Positions 36,689-46,837 are shown, counted from the first letter of the stretch. The stretch: 64,000 nucleotides of DNA from Clostridiaceae bacterium (GCA_012840085.1 DUMB01000085.1:62001-126000); one strand, 5' to 3'. Made by a program: numbers and translations. Notes: a model not told the origin generated them from the letters alone.

Positions 36689-36725
36689 TGCACAAAGGGG
36701 CATATAAAAGGTGCCTCTTTGTGCA
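36689..36725 (+). other. intercistronic hairpin between binding protein and first permease
   Basis: TGCACAAAGGGGCA (36689-36702) pairs with TGCCTCTTTGTGCA (36712-36725) through 14 pairs including G-U. Such hairpins usually give more binding protein than permease by stabilising the upstream message. Confidence 0.7.
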
Positions 36726-36743
36726 AACAATTGGGGGATCCAA

Positions 36744-37670
36744 ATGAAAGCTTCAACAAGCAGTGATTATACTGTTGCATTAAATAAAAAAAGACAACTT
36801 GAAACCTATCATATAAAGAAAGCTATAACTCCATGGCTGTTTTTACTTCCCGCAATAGTAACTACGTTTGTTCTAAGATATTATACAATATTCCAGGCAT
36901 TCAGGATTTCATTTTATCAGTATGATGTATCAAATCCTCCTGGCAGATTTGTCGGATTTCAAAAGTTTATTGAATTATTTAAAAACAGTGATTATTGGCA
37001 GGCATGGAAGAATACCATTGTATTTTTAGGACTTATGATAGTGTTAAATTTTTTCGTTCCGATAATTCAGGCACTTTTATTAGGTGAGATTACTAAGTTG
37101 AAAGGTTTATTTTCAACCTTATATATATTACCGGCAGTTATTCCGCTTACAATAAACATTGCTCTTTGGAAATGGGTATGGGAGCCTGAATATGGTGTAG
37201 CCAATTATTTTCTTAAAATTTTTGGAGCTGAGCCAGTAGCATGGTTGTCCAGCTCACAGTGGGTTAAATTTTGCATAATTTTCCCGGGAATTATTGGCGG
37301 CGGATTTGCTGTTTTGCTGTATCTTGCAGCTATCCTGGCAATATCTGATGATGTAAAGGAAGCAGCGAAGTTGGATGGCTGTACGGGAATTAAACGAATA
37401 TTTTATATAACATTGCCGAATATAAAGTTTATAATCCTGATTCAATTTGTTTTGACTACTATAAGTGCATTACAACTGCTGGATTTACCTTTCCAGTTTA
37501 CAGACGGTGCACCTGCCGGGGCATCAAGATCACTCCCCTTATTTATATACCATTACTATACCAGAAACTATGATTATGGTCAGGGCAGTGCTGCAGCAAT
37601 GACATTGATGCTCATTATTTCAATTATTACATATATTCAGCTAAGACTAAACAATCAGGAATCAGAATAA
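36744..37670 (+). CDS. CUT1 sugar ABC transporter permease, first (MalF/UgpA type)
   Basis: A 308-residue permease with six hydrophobic helices. The C-terminal cytoplasmic loop has DVKEAAKLDGCTGIKRIFYITLP, the EAA motif that docks on the ATPase. The ATG at 36744 follows GGGGGAT; an in-frame start at 36711 falls in the hairpin and is rejected. It pairs with the unusual second permease encoded 12 bases downstream. Confidence 0.92.
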   Translation: MKASTSSDYTVALNKKRQLETYHIKKAITPWLFLLPAIVTTFVLRYYTIFQAFRISFYQYDVSNPPGRFVGFQKFIELFKNSDYWQAWKNTIVFLGLMIVLNFFVPIIQALLLGEITKLKGLFSTLYILPAVIPLTINIALWKWVWEPEYGVANYFLKIFGAEPVAWLSSSQWVKFCIIFPGIIGGGFAVLLYLAAILAISDDVKEAAKLDGCTGIKRIFYITLPNIKFIILIQFVLTTISALQLLDLPFQFTDGAPAGASRSLPLFIYHYYTRNYDYGQGSAAAMTLMLIISIITYIQLRLNNQESE

Positions 37671-37682
37671 GGGGGGATAAAA

Positions 37683-39017
37683 GTGGACAGAGGAGATTCA
37701 GATAAGAGGTTTAAAATTGTAGCATATGTACTATCTTCAATATTTTTATTAACCATTATATTCCCGTTATTTTACATAATAAGCTTGTCTTTTCAGGATG
37801 ACAGTGAAATATATACTTATCCTCCAAAGCTTATACCTAAGGCAGGTACAAGTATCAGTATAGTCATGGATTACTCCAGGTACAGCGATAAAACTGAAAA
37901 GGAGCTGGAAGATATCATTATTAAAGACTCAACATTGGCAATGTATTCGACCATTTATGAACTGAACAGGGAAAAAATCAGTGAAGTAAAGGTGTATGGA
38001 ATTTCTGACGGCAAAACTATATTTTATTCACGTGCCCATGGGTTGATGCTCAGGTTGCAGCTTCAATTCGGAGTTTATGCAAGAGCACGGGTATCAACAA
38101 AAGTTTTGCTTAATGGCGATAATTATAAAAAGTCTGCAGAATTAATAGGATATGAGTTTAATATCGACGGTCTGGACAAAAGTTATGATTCCATCAGGCT
38201 GGGAGAAGACAAATTTAGTATTCCAGTGGGTAACTTTTTAAATTCAGTTTATAATATTAGCGGAGACTATAAGGGTACGGTTACGGGTCAAAACTATCTT
38301 CTGCTGTTGGAAAACTATAAGTACTACTACCTTACGCCCACCTACATGTATAAGAACATTCCGGCCATAAAAGAATACAGCTTTTTTGCCTTTATGTTCA
38401 ATACGGTTCTGACAATTGTATGGGCAATTATATGTGAGGTAGTGCTGGGTTCCTTGACTGCATATCCACTATCCAGGTTGCTGAGCAAGAAGGTCGCAGA
38501 TCGCATATTGCTATATTTTCTGGCAACTTTAATGATACCGTTTGTATGTATTATGATACCGCAGCTTTTACTGGTAAAAAGCTGGGGAATGTACAATAAC
38601 TATGGAGGAATGCTTGTCACATGGTTATACCCGTATCCGTTTTATATATATCTCTTCAAAGGATTTTTTGACAGAATTCCTTCAGCTTATTTCGATGCAG
38701 CAAGAATAGATGGAGCCAATGAACTTGCTACTTTTTTAAAGATATGCATTCCCATGTCAAAGCCTATAATAACACTGGTTGCATTACAGACTTTTGTCGG
38801 AGCATGGGGTGATTTCTTCTGGTATTTCCTTGTAGCCAACAAACCTAATCTCTGGACTTTAAATGTTGCAGTCTATACTATATCAAAGACATCACAGGTA
38901 AGGCAGAATTTAATGATGGGTTTGTCGGTGGTCACAATAATGCCTGTCTTAGCGGTAACAGCTATATTCTCAAAACAGATAAAGGCAAGCATAATGTCAT
39001 CCGGAATAAAAGGCTAA
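37683..39017 (+). CDS. CUT1 sugar ABC transporter permease, second (MalG type) with large external loop
   Basis: A 444-residue MalG-like permease, about 150 residues longer than usual. The first helix is at about 10-36; residues about 38-232 form a hydrophilic, external region before the second helix (FMFNTVLTIVWAIICEVVLG). The rest is normal, with the EAA loop DAARIDGANELATFLKICIP. The extra region has no motif I recognise; it might contact the binding protein or cell-wall glycan. GTG start after GGGGGG. The long loop is in the extracytoplasmic first loop by the standard topology. Confidence 0.88.
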   Translation: MDRGDSDKRFKIVAYVLSSIFLLTIIFPLFYIISLSFQDDSEIYTYPPKLIPKAGTSISIVMDYSRYSDKTEKELEDIIIKDSTLAMYSTIYELNREKISEVKVYGISDGKTIFYSRAHGLMLRLQLQFGVYARARVSTKVLLNGDNYKKSAELIGYEFNIDGLDKSYDSIRLGEDKFSIPVGNFLNSVYNISGDYKGTVTGQNYLLLLENYKYYYLTPTYMYKNIPAIKEYSFFAFMFNTVLTIVWAIICEVVLGSLTAYPLSRLLSKKVADRILLYFLATLMIPFVCIMIPQLLLVKSWGMYNNYGGMLVTWLYPYPFYIYLFKGFFDRIPSAYFDAARIDGANELATFLKICIPMSKPIITLVALQTFVGAWGDFFWYFLVANKPNLWTLNVAVYTISKTSQVRQNLMMGLSVVTIMPVLAVTAIFSKQIKASIMSSGIKG

Positions 39018-39030
39018 GGAGTTATTTACT

Positions 39031-40269
39031 ATGAGCAAAATAGAATTAGCTAAACCTACCAGACAACAACTAAGGTGGCAGGATCTCGAAATGGGCATGT
39101 TTTGCCATTTCGGTATGAATACTTTTCATGATCAGGAGTGGGGGGACGGAACCGATTCTCCGGATTCCTTCCTTCCAACCTCCCTCGATTGCAGGCAATG
39201 GGCCAGAACGGCCAAGAGAGCCGGATTTAAGTATTTGATTCTCACAGCAAAGCATCATGACGGATTTTGTCTCTGGCCAACCAAAACTACTGATTATTCG
39301 GTAAAATCCAGTCCATGGAAAGACGGAAAAGGGGATGTGGTTTATGAATGCGCTGAAGCCTGCAGGCAGGAAGGCATCCTTTTCGGAATATATTTATCCC
39401 CATGGGACAGACACGAACCCTGTTACTCTGATGAAAAGGCCTATGACGATTTCTATGCGGAACAGCTCACAGAACTGTTAACGGGATATGGCCCATTGGT
39501 GGAAGTGTGGTTTGATGGCGCAGGTTCCGAGGGGAGAGAGTATAACTGGCGCAGAATTACGGATTTGGTGGCAAAGTATCAGCCCGATGCCATGATATTT
39601 AACATGGGACGTCCAACCATACGCTGGGTCGGAAATGAGAGCGGGTTGGCACCATACCCCTGCTGGAATACGGCAACTGAAGCAAGGGTAAGCATGTTTA
39701 CCAATGACATGCTCACATGGCTGCCTGACACTCCAAAGTGGGTTCCTGCCGAGTGTGATGTGCCAATCAGAAAGCTCCACTGGTTCTGGCATCCCGACGA
39801 TGAAAAAAGTTTGCTGACTTTGGAAGAGCTTATGAATATATACTACAAATCAGTTGGCCGTGGGACTAACTTGCTTTTGAATATTTCACCGGACAGAAGA
39901 GGATTGCTTCCCGAAGCGGACGTAGAACGTGTGATTGAGTTCGGTGATGAAATAAAAAGGCGTTTTTCAAAACCGATAAACCGGATTTCCGGCGAAGGCG
40001 ACTGTCTGGAGCTTGAAATATCCGAACAGGTACAAATCAATCATGCTATCTTGATGGAAGAAATTGCTGAAGGTGAACGGGTGCGGGAGTATGTGCTTGA
40101 AGCGAGGCAGGACGGGAAATGGGTAGAGCTGGTTCGCGGGAGCGCTATCGGGCATAAAAAAATAGATTGCTTTGAAAGCATACAAACAGACAGAATAAGA
40201 CTGAGAGTTGTAGAATCTGTTGGAATTCCGCTTCTGAGAGATTTCTCCCTTTACTGTGTCAAGGAGTAA
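39031..40269 (+). CDS. intracellular alpha-L-fucosidase, GH29
   Basis: A 412-residue GH29 enzyme with no signal peptide, so cytoplasmic. The catalytic barrel has FCHFGMNTFHDQEWG, LTAKHHDGFCLWP, FGIYLSPWDRHEP and the nucleophile Asp162 in EVWFDGAG, followed by LLLNISPDRRGLLPE. A short C-terminal beta domain (residues about 310-412) follows. AAGGAG precedes the ATG by nine bases. It lies 13 bp after the permease, so imported fucosylated oligosaccharides are the expected substrate. Its acid/base residue is not obvious, as is common in this family. The exact fucosyl linkage is unknown. Confidence 0.9.
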   Translation: MSKIELAKPTRQQLRWQDLEMGMFCHFGMNTFHDQEWGDGTDSPDSFLPTSLDCRQWARTAKRAGFKYLILTAKHHDGFCLWPTKTTDYSVKSSPWKDGKGDVVYECAEACRQEGILFGIYLSPWDRHEPCYSDEKAYDDFYAEQLTELLTGYGPLVEVWFDGAGSEGREYNWRRITDLVAKYQPDAMIFNMGRPTIRWVGNESGLAPYPCWNTATEARVSMFTNDMLTWLPDTPKWVPAECDVPIRKLHWFWHPDDEKSLLTLEELMNIYYKSVGRGTNLLLNISPDRRGLLPEADVERVIEFGDEIKRRFSKPINRISGEGDCLELEISEQVQINHAILMEEIAEGERVREYVLEARQDGKWVELVRGSAIGHKKIDCFESIQTDRIRLRVVESVGIPLLRDFSLYCVKE

Positions 40270-40326
40270 ATTTGGCTTAACTTAAAAAAACCAATAATAA
40301 TGGATAAGGATAGGAGAGCTATAAAC

Positions 40327-42654
40327 ATGAAATACGGGTATTTCGACAACAATACCAGAGAGTACGTAATAACCAGGCCGGATACCCCTTTGCCCTGGAT
40401 TAATTTCCTTGGGAATGGTGAATATGGTGGATTTATTTCCAATAATGCCGGCGGAATGAGTTTTTATAAAGACCCGAATTCACGTCGCATCACCAGGTAT
40501 AAATATAACAATCTGCCTTTTGACAGGCCAGGGCGATACATTTATTTAAGAGATATGGACAATGGTGATTATTGGTCTCCATCATGGCAACCTGTGATGA
40601 AAAAGCTTGATAAATATGAATGCCGCCATGGTTTGGGATATACCACAATTACAGGAGTCTATGCCGGTATTGAAGCGGAAACAACATACTTTGTGCCTGT
40701 CGGCAAGGATTATGAAGTATGGAAAATGAAAATTAAGAATTTGTCTGACAAAAGCCGCTGTTTGAAAGCTTTTACCTATGTGGAATTCAGTTATCCTGAA
40801 GCATTACTTGACCTCATATGCGACTGGCCTCGTATGCTGTTTAATACTGAATATAAGGATGGATTTATCTTTTTCGAAGCAATGGGGAAAGATTTCTATT
40901 CCTATATTGGAACAAATCTTGAAGTGGAAGGTTACGACTGCAGTTTGGAAAAATTTATAGGGCCTTATCGTTCAGAATGCAATCCTGTAGTAGTAGAGAA
41001 CGGCTTGTGTACTGATTCGATAATCTCATCTGACAATGCCGTTGGGGTATTGTGCTGTCCTTTGAAGCTTGCAGCCGGTGAAGAACTAACGATGGCAGTA
41101 ATTCTGGGTATTGCTGATACCGGAAGAACTGCAAAGGATGAAGTTAAAAAGAACCTAAACCTGAATGTCATTGAAAAAGACTTACATGATCTAAAGTCAT
41201 ACTGGGACAAATATTTATCAAAAATTGAATTCAATACACCGGATAAAGAAGTCAATCTGATGCTCAATATCTGGAATCAGTATCAATGCAAGACAACTTT
41301 TGACTGGTCAAGGTTTGTTTCGCTTTATGAAAGGGGTATTGACCGCGGACTCGGATTCAGGGACAGCATGCAGGATATATTGGGTGTAGTTCATGCTATT
41401 CCTGAACAGGTAAAGGCCAGAATTAAGGATTTATTAAGCATTCAGAATAAACGCGGGGATGCCATGTCGGTACTGTATCCTGCTACCGGAGAAGCACAGG
41501 GAGGCGGCAGGTCGGACGACCATTTATGGTCTGTTTTCTCAGTGTGTACCTATATAAGGGAAACAGGTGACGTGGAATTCCTTAATGAAACCGTTCCTTT
41601 TTATGATGAAGGTGAGGGGACGGTTCTGGAACATCTCGAAAATGCGCTTAAGTTTACAATGAACAATCTGGGAACACATGGAATACCCCTCTTGCTGAGA
41701 AGTGACTGGAATGATACTCTGGCATCTATTAATGCAAAGGGCGGTTCTGAAAGTGTTTTTGTGTTCTTCCAGCTGGCTCATGCTGCTTATGAGCTGATAC
41801 TTCTGTACAGGCATTATGGTTATGAGGAAAAACTGCAATGGGCAACTGAAATTTATGATTATTGCAAATCAAAGCTGGATGTTATATGGGATGGAAAGTG
41901 GTTTTTAAGAGCGTTTAACAGTTACGGGGAAAAGTTCGGGACTGCTGAGGACCCATATAACAGGATATTCCTGAACCCGCAGACATGGGCTGTACTGAGC
42001 AGGTTACCTTCAAAGGAACAGGCCGTATCTGCACTTGATGCTGTATACGAATATCTTAATACGGACTTTGGTTTAATTGCAAATTATCCGGCTCCAAACT
42101 TCTTTGATATCGAAAGAAAGGCATACATGCCCTGTGCAGCGGGAACCAAGGAGAATGGAGGCATATTTTATCATACAAATACCTGGGCAATTATCGCAGA
42201 GGTTATATTAGGAAGAAATGAACGCGCATTTGAGTATTACCGCAATGCACTTCCCTGCAGAAGAAATGATATATCAGATATTTGCAAAATTGAGCCCTAT
42301 GTTTATGCTTCCCATATATTCGGAAAACAACATCCCAGGTTTGGAGAAGGCACAAATTCCTGGCTTACGGGAACCGCTTCATGGATGTTCCTTGCAGCCT
42401 CACAGTATATACTTGGAATCCGCCCGGATTATGACGGGTTGATCATAGACCCCTGCATACCTGCAAGTTGGGAATTTGCAGATATAGAAAGGGATTTCAG
42501 AGGAGTAAGGTTTAAAATCTCCATCAAGAACAAAAGCGGAAAAGCAAAGAAAGTACAGAAATTAACAGTAGACGGAAATGAAGTTAGCGGAAACAAAATT
42601 TCTATTAATTATATAAAGGATAAAAAATCAGTTAATGTAATTGCAGAAGTATAA
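40327..42654 (+). CDS. GH94 glycoside phosphorylase
   Basis: A 775-residue cytoplasmic enzyme of the cellobiose/chitobiose phosphorylase family, which splits a beta-glycosidic bond with phosphate to release a sugar 1-phosphate. Signatures are the N-terminal GYFDNNTREYVITRPDTPLP and WINFLGNGEYGGFISN, RGLGFRDSMQDILG in the catalytic barrel, and LLRSDWNDTLA with the catalytic Asp463 in DWND. The ATG at 40327 follows AGGAGAG by nine bases; an ATG at 40300 would precede that site. Its neighbours suggest it completes breakdown of a defucosylated oligosaccharide. The specificity (glucose, GlcNAc or other) cannot be read from sequence. Confidence 0.88.
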   Translation: MKYGYFDNNTREYVITRPDTPLPWINFLGNGEYGGFISNNAGGMSFYKDPNSRRITRYKYNNLPFDRPGRYIYLRDMDNGDYWSPSWQPVMKKLDKYECRHGLGYTTITGVYAGIEAETTYFVPVGKDYEVWKMKIKNLSDKSRCLKAFTYVEFSYPEALLDLICDWPRMLFNTEYKDGFIFFEAMGKDFYSYIGTNLEVEGYDCSLEKFIGPYRSECNPVVVENGLCTDSIISSDNAVGVLCCPLKLAAGEELTMAVILGIADTGRTAKDEVKKNLNLNVIEKDLHDLKSYWDKYLSKIEFNTPDKEVNLMLNIWNQYQCKTTFDWSRFVSLYERGIDRGLGFRDSMQDILGVVHAIPEQVKARIKDLLSIQNKRGDAMSVLYPATGEAQGGGRSDDHLWSVFSVCTYIRETGDVEFLNETVPFYDEGEGTVLEHLENALKFTMNNLGTHGIPLLLRSDWNDTLASINAKGGSESVFVFFQLAHAAYELILLYRHYGYEEKLQWATEIYDYCKSKLDVIWDGKWFLRAFNSYGEKFGTAEDPYNRIFLNPQTWAVLSRLPSKEQAVSALDAVYEYLNTDFGLIANYPAPNFFDIERKAYMPCAAGTKENGGIFYHTNTWAIIAEVILGRNERAFEYYRNALPCRRNDISDICKIEPYVYASHIFGKQHPRFGEGTNSWLTGTASWMFLAASQYILGIRPDYDGLIIDPCIPASWEFADIERDFRGVRFKISIKNKSGKAKKVQKLTVDGNEVSGNKISINYIKDKKSVNVIAEV

Positions 42655-42689
42655 CATTTCAAAATTCAATGAAAAAACGGTGATAGCTT

Positions 42690-43796
42690 ATGAATAATGT
42701 AAGTAACAGAAAATGCTCACGCAAAAAGATGATGTGGGTGATAGCAATTATTGGAGTTGTAGTTGCAGTTACAGCTATATTCATATCGTTTCAGGTAATT
42801 CGAAACAATACGGAAAATAAGATTGTAGCCACTGTAAATGGTGATCCTGTCTATGTTGAGGAATTCAGAGAGAGATTACTGATGCAGAAAGTTCCGGTTC
42901 AACAGTTTTTCAGGGAAAAGTATGGGATACAGGCAGGTGACGGTTTCTGGGAAAGTTATTTTGAAGGTGAAAATCCCTTAAAGACAGCTAAGGAAATGGC
43001 TTTAAATGAGTGTGTCCAAATAAAAGTTGAGCAGCAGTTAGGCCGGGACAAGGGCCTGGTGGAAGATATAAGCTATCCCGCATTTCTGAAGCAGCTTGAA
43101 AAGGAAAATAAAAGAAGAAAAAAAGCTGTCGAAAACAATGAAATAATATATGGGCCGGTAGAGTACCAAAAAAATGTATATTATGAATACCTGTATTCAA
43201 ACATGAAAATTGCACTGAAAGAATTGCTTGAAGGCAAAGAGATACAGTTTACTGAAGAAGACCTTATGAGCTACTACGAACAGATAAAAGACAGCCTTTA
43301 TAGAAAAGAAGGCGAAGTGAAAATCTTAAAGGCATACGTCACTTACACGGATGAAAATAGGAATTTTAGCGAAGAAAACAGAAAAGCAGCATTGGAAAAA
43401 ATCAGACAGGTTAAATTGAAAATGGATCAGGGGGAAAATATTAAGAATATATCTGACAGCTCCCCAAAGGGAGAATCATTAAAAGTAAATTTTGTGGAAC
43501 AGGTATTCAATGAAAAAACAGCAAAACATGACCAGCAATCGGCCCTCGAATTGAAAACCCGCGCAAGAAGACTTTCTGTAGGTGAAATAAGCGACATAAT
43601 CGAAGAGAACAATACATTTTACGTAATAAAGTGTCTTGAAAGAGAAGCTGACGGTTACAAGTCCTTTGAGGAAGTAAGGGAAAACGTTAAATCCAAGTTT
43701 ATAGATGAAAAGTACAATGAGATGGTTGAAGGATTGGTAAAAGCAGCAAAGGTTGAAATCGTCGGAAGTGTGTATGACCGGATAAATATGCAATGA
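42690..43796 (+). CDS. membrane-anchored PpiC/SurA-like foldase
   Basis: A 368-residue protein with one N-terminal transmembrane anchor (WVIAIIGVVVAVTAIFISF), then a SurA-like N-terminal helical region (KIVATVNGDPVYVEEFRERL) and a parvulin-type peptidyl-prolyl isomerase region toward the C terminus (about 200-335, with EISDIIEENNTFYVIKCLERE). It resembles PrsA-type extracytoplasmic foldases but is anchored by a helix, not a lipid. It sits directly before genes for secreted proteins of 959, 3110 and 850 residues and may help fold them; this is inferred from position. The parvulin core looks diverged, so isomerase activity is uncertain. Confidence 0.75.
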   Translation: MNNVSNRKCSRKKMMWVIAIIGVVVAVTAIFISFQVIRNNTENKIVATVNGDPVYVEEFRERLLMQKVPVQQFFREKYGIQAGDGFWESYFEGENPLKTAKEMALNECVQIKVEQQLGRDKGLVEDISYPAFLKQLEKENKRRKKAVENNEIIYGPVEYQKNVYYEYLYSNMKIALKELLEGKEIQFTEEDLMSYYEQIKDSLYRKEGEVKILKAYVTYTDENRNFSEENRKAALEKIRQVKLKMDQGENIKNISDSSPKGESLKVNFVEQVFNEKTAKHDQQSALELKTRARRLSVGEISDIIEENNTFYVIKCLEREADGYKSFEEVRENVKSKFIDEKYNEMVEGLVKAAKVEIVGSVYDRINMQ

Positions 43797-43829
43797 TGTG
43801 GCAGGTATGATACTAAGGGGGTGCTTTAG

Positions 43830-46709
43830 GTGTTTTGTTTGATGGCAAACAGGCTTCGCAGAATGTGCAGAATGTTAATAATAGCAGCGGTGATTTTAAG
43901 CATGATGCCTGCAGTATCAGTGCAGGTATGGGCAGATGACGGCAATATTACATACTATGTTGATGCGGTAAATGGAAATGACAATAACAGCGGAACCAGC
44001 CCAAATGCAGCATGGAAAACATTGACGAAAGTAAACAGTACAACATTTCAGCCCGGTGACCGGATTTTGTTTAAAGCCGGATGTACCTGGAATGGACAGT
44101 TATGGCCAAAAGGGTCAGGAACAGAAGGCAATCCAATTGTTATAGACATGTACGGAACCGGAAGCAAACCTTTATTTGATGGAGAGGTTCAGGGAGACAA
44201 CCTGGTGGTCAATCCCGGATTTGAGTCTGGCAGCAAAACAGGATGGATTGCCAGCGATGGCTACAGCGTCATTAATTATAATCAGTATGCAGGAAGTTAT
44301 TGTGTACGGGTCAATTCGGGAAATTCAGCAGAGCAGATTATATATGGACTTTTACCTAACACCACATATACATTGAAGGCATGGGTGAAGGTGGACAATG
44401 CAGCCAATAAGGCTTATTTAGGAGTAAAAGACTTTGGAGGGCAAGAGACAGCAGTATCCACTAACAGTACAGGTTATAAACATTTGAGTGTCACATTTAC
44501 AACAGGTGCTTACAATACATCGGCTAAAATATACCTTTGGCACAACGCTTCAGCCAGTGGTTATGCCTATGGGGATGAATTTGAAATGTACAGCATTTCC
44601 AATGTCCGGGAAGTCTTTAAGTTACGCAATCAGTCCTACTGGGAGGTCAATAACCTTCAGATTGTTAACTGGGGTGCAGATGGCATTTCACTTAACAGAA
44701 GAGCGGTATATGTTGAAGCTGCAGATGCAGGAACTGTAAGACACGTGCATTTTTATAACCTTGATATTCATGATGTAAATGGTGGCGATCCAAACCATGA
44801 ATATCTGGACTATCACAGCGGAGGCATTGTCATGCTGGTAGTGGATGACCCTGGAGCACCTGATGTAAAAACGAGATTTGATGATGTGTTGATTGAAGGA
44901 TGTACATTTAGAAATGTAAGCAAGGAAGGAATATTTATCAGAAATAATTACAGGCTCCGTGGAGGCTTCACAGCTGAAAATACTCCTGATGCTCTTGGAG
45001 AATGGTATCCCAATACAAATGTAGTGATCAGGAACAACAGCCTGGACACTATAGGAGGAGACGGAATAGTAGTCTGTGAAAGCGAATCTCCTCTGATTGA
45101 GTACAATGTGGCCAAGGATTGTCATTATGACCATGAATTCTGGTGTGTGGCAATATGGTCAATAAACTGTGACAATGCAGTATTCCAGTATAATGAAGCT
45201 TATGGCACAAAGACAACTGATGACGGGCAGGGATTTGACATAGACTGGAACCAGCGCGGGACAATCATGCAGTACAATTACAGCCACGACAATGAAGGCG
45301 GTTTCATGCTGATGTGCTGCTGGTATGGGGACTCCTTCAATGAAAACAGCATTGTAAGATACAACATAAGCCAAAACGATATGTGCAGGGTATTTGAAAT
45401 TCATGGACCCGTTAAGAATTCCAAAATATATAACAATACCATTTATGTCAGAAATGGATTGAATACAAAGATTTATAACATGGACTGGTGGGACAGCACT
45501 GATGGCAGATACCCGGAAAACACATACAATTATAACAACATTTATTTTAATTTAGGCAATGGTGGTTACAACTTCACAAACAGCATTAATACCGTTTTTG
45601 AGAAAAACTGCTTCTATGGTAACCATCCTTCCGGTGAACCTTATGATCCTTACAAGATAACAAGCGATCCTTGCCTTGTTAATCCCGGAAGCGGTGCAAT
45701 TGGAAGGCATACTTTAGATGGATACAAACTTCAGCCCAATTCACCCTGCATCAATGCAGGTAAGACTATAGAAAACAATGGCGGTAAGGACTTCTGGGGC
45801 AATCCTGTTCCAAATTCTAACGGTTTAACAGATATAGGCGCTCATGAATACCCGGGGAATGATTTATGCGTAGGAGGTACAGTTACTGCCAGCAGTGAGA
45901 ATCCGCCATATGAAACGGCTGCCAAGGCCTTTGACGACAACGTTTCTACAAAATGGCTGTCTGTAAACAGCACAGGATGGATTCAGTATGATTTTCCAGG
46001 TACGGAAGCTTATGCAGTTAGTAGCTATACCATAACATCCGCCAATGATGTTCCGGGCAGAGACCCTAAAAATTGGACTCTCAAAGGCTCAAACGACGGG
46101 GTCAACTGGACGGTGGTAGACACCAGATCATATGAGAGCTTCGACAGCCGTTTCCAGACAAAAACCTTCAGCTTTACAAATAACACTGCTTATCAGATGT
46201 ACAGGCTGGAAATCACTGCAAATAACGGTGACGCCCATCTTCAGCTGGCAGAGATTGAGATGTTCGTGGACAGAGGTGTTGTACCGGTAAGGGAAGACAG
46301 ATGTACAGGGGGCGCAGTTTATGCCAGCAGTGAAAATATACCGCATGAAACAGCAGAAAAAGCTTTTGACGATGATATTCAAACGAAATGGTATGCCTTT
46401 GGAAGCACTCCCTGGATCCAGTACGATTTTGACGGAACTAATGCTTATGCGATTGACTGTTATACCATAACATCTGCTAACGATGAGCCGGGAAGAGACC
46501 CCAAAAGCTGGGTTCTTAAGGGTTCTTCAGATGCTATTTACTGGACGGTACTTGACACAAGAACCAATGAGATGTTTGACAGCCGGGGACAAACAAAGAC
46601 CTATTATTTCAATAATGACACTGCCTATACGGTATACAGGCTGGAAATCACAGCCAACAACGGTGCAAATGATACGCAGATAGCGGAGATAGAGATGTTT
46701 GAAAATTAA
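43830..46709 (+). CDS. secreted right-handed beta-helix protein with CBM-like and two discoidin domains
   Basis: A 959-residue exported protein. It has a signal peptide (1-36), a first beta-helix part (39-125: TYYVDAVNGNDNNSGTSPNA, then GQLWPKGSG), an inserted CBM4/9-like domain (about 127-255, NPGFESGSKTGW), the main beta-helix (about 265-675, with repeated IRNN/YNYSHDNEGG turns), and two F5/8-type C (discoidin, CBM32-like) domains at 679-815 and 821-959. The GTG start follows AAGGGGGTG. The beta-helix may be a glycosidase or polysaccharide lyase, but I cannot fix the family. It is closely similar to the start of the next protein. No dockerin or SLH motif is present, so it is secreted or held by its binding domains. 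Confidence 0.8.
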   Translation: MFCLMANRLRRMCRMLIIAAVILSMMPAVSVQVWADDGNITYYVDAVNGNDNNSGTSPNAAWKTLTKVNSTTFQPGDRILFKAGCTWNGQLWPKGSGTEGNPIVIDMYGTGSKPLFDGEVQGDNLVVNPGFESGSKTGWIASDGYSVINYNQYAGSYCVRVNSGNSAEQIIYGLLPNTTYTLKAWVKVDNAANKAYLGVKDFGGQETAVSTNSTGYKHLSVTFTTGAYNTSAKIYLWHNASASGYAYGDEFEMYSISNVREVFKLRNQSYWEVNNLQIVNWGADGISLNRRAVYVEAADAGTVRHVHFYNLDIHDVNGGDPNHEYLDYHSGGIVMLVVDDPGAPDVKTRFDDVLIEGCTFRNVSKEGIFIRNNYRLRGGFTAENTPDALGEWYPNTNVVIRNNSLDTIGGDGIVVCESESPLIEYNVAKDCHYDHEFWCVAIWSINCDNAVFQYNEAYGTKTTDDGQGFDIDWNQRGTIMQYNYSHDNEGGFMLMCCWYGDSFNENSIVRYNISQNDMCRVFEIHGPVKNSKIYNNTIYVRNGLNTKIYNMDWWDSTDGRYPENTYNYNNIYFNLGNGGYNFTNSINTVFEKNCFYGNHPSGEPYDPYKITSDPCLVNPGSGAIGRHTLDGYKLQPNSPCINAGKTIENNGGKDFWGNPVPNSNGLTDIGAHEYPGNDLCVGGTVTASSENPPYETAAKAFDDNVSTKWLSVNSTGWIQYDFPGTEAYAVSSYTITSANDVPGRDPKNWTLKGSNDGVNWTVVDTRSYESFDSRFQTKTFSFTNNTAYQMYRLEITANNGDAHLQLAEIEMFVDRGVVPVREDRCTGGAVYASSENIPHETAEKAFDDDIQTKWYAFGSTPWIQYDFDGTNAYAIDCYTITSANDEPGRDPKSWVLKGSSDAIYWTVLDTRTNEMFDSRGQTKTYYFNNDTAYTVYRLEITANNGANDTQIAEIEMFEN

Positions 46710-46837
46710 GCTGCTGAAAACGGTGCTGATAAATATAAAAACGATGCTGCTAAACATTTGAAACAATTAATTACAATAATTGTAAATATATTTTATTAAT
46801 TAAAATATATAAAAAAACAAACAGGGGGGAAGTCAAT

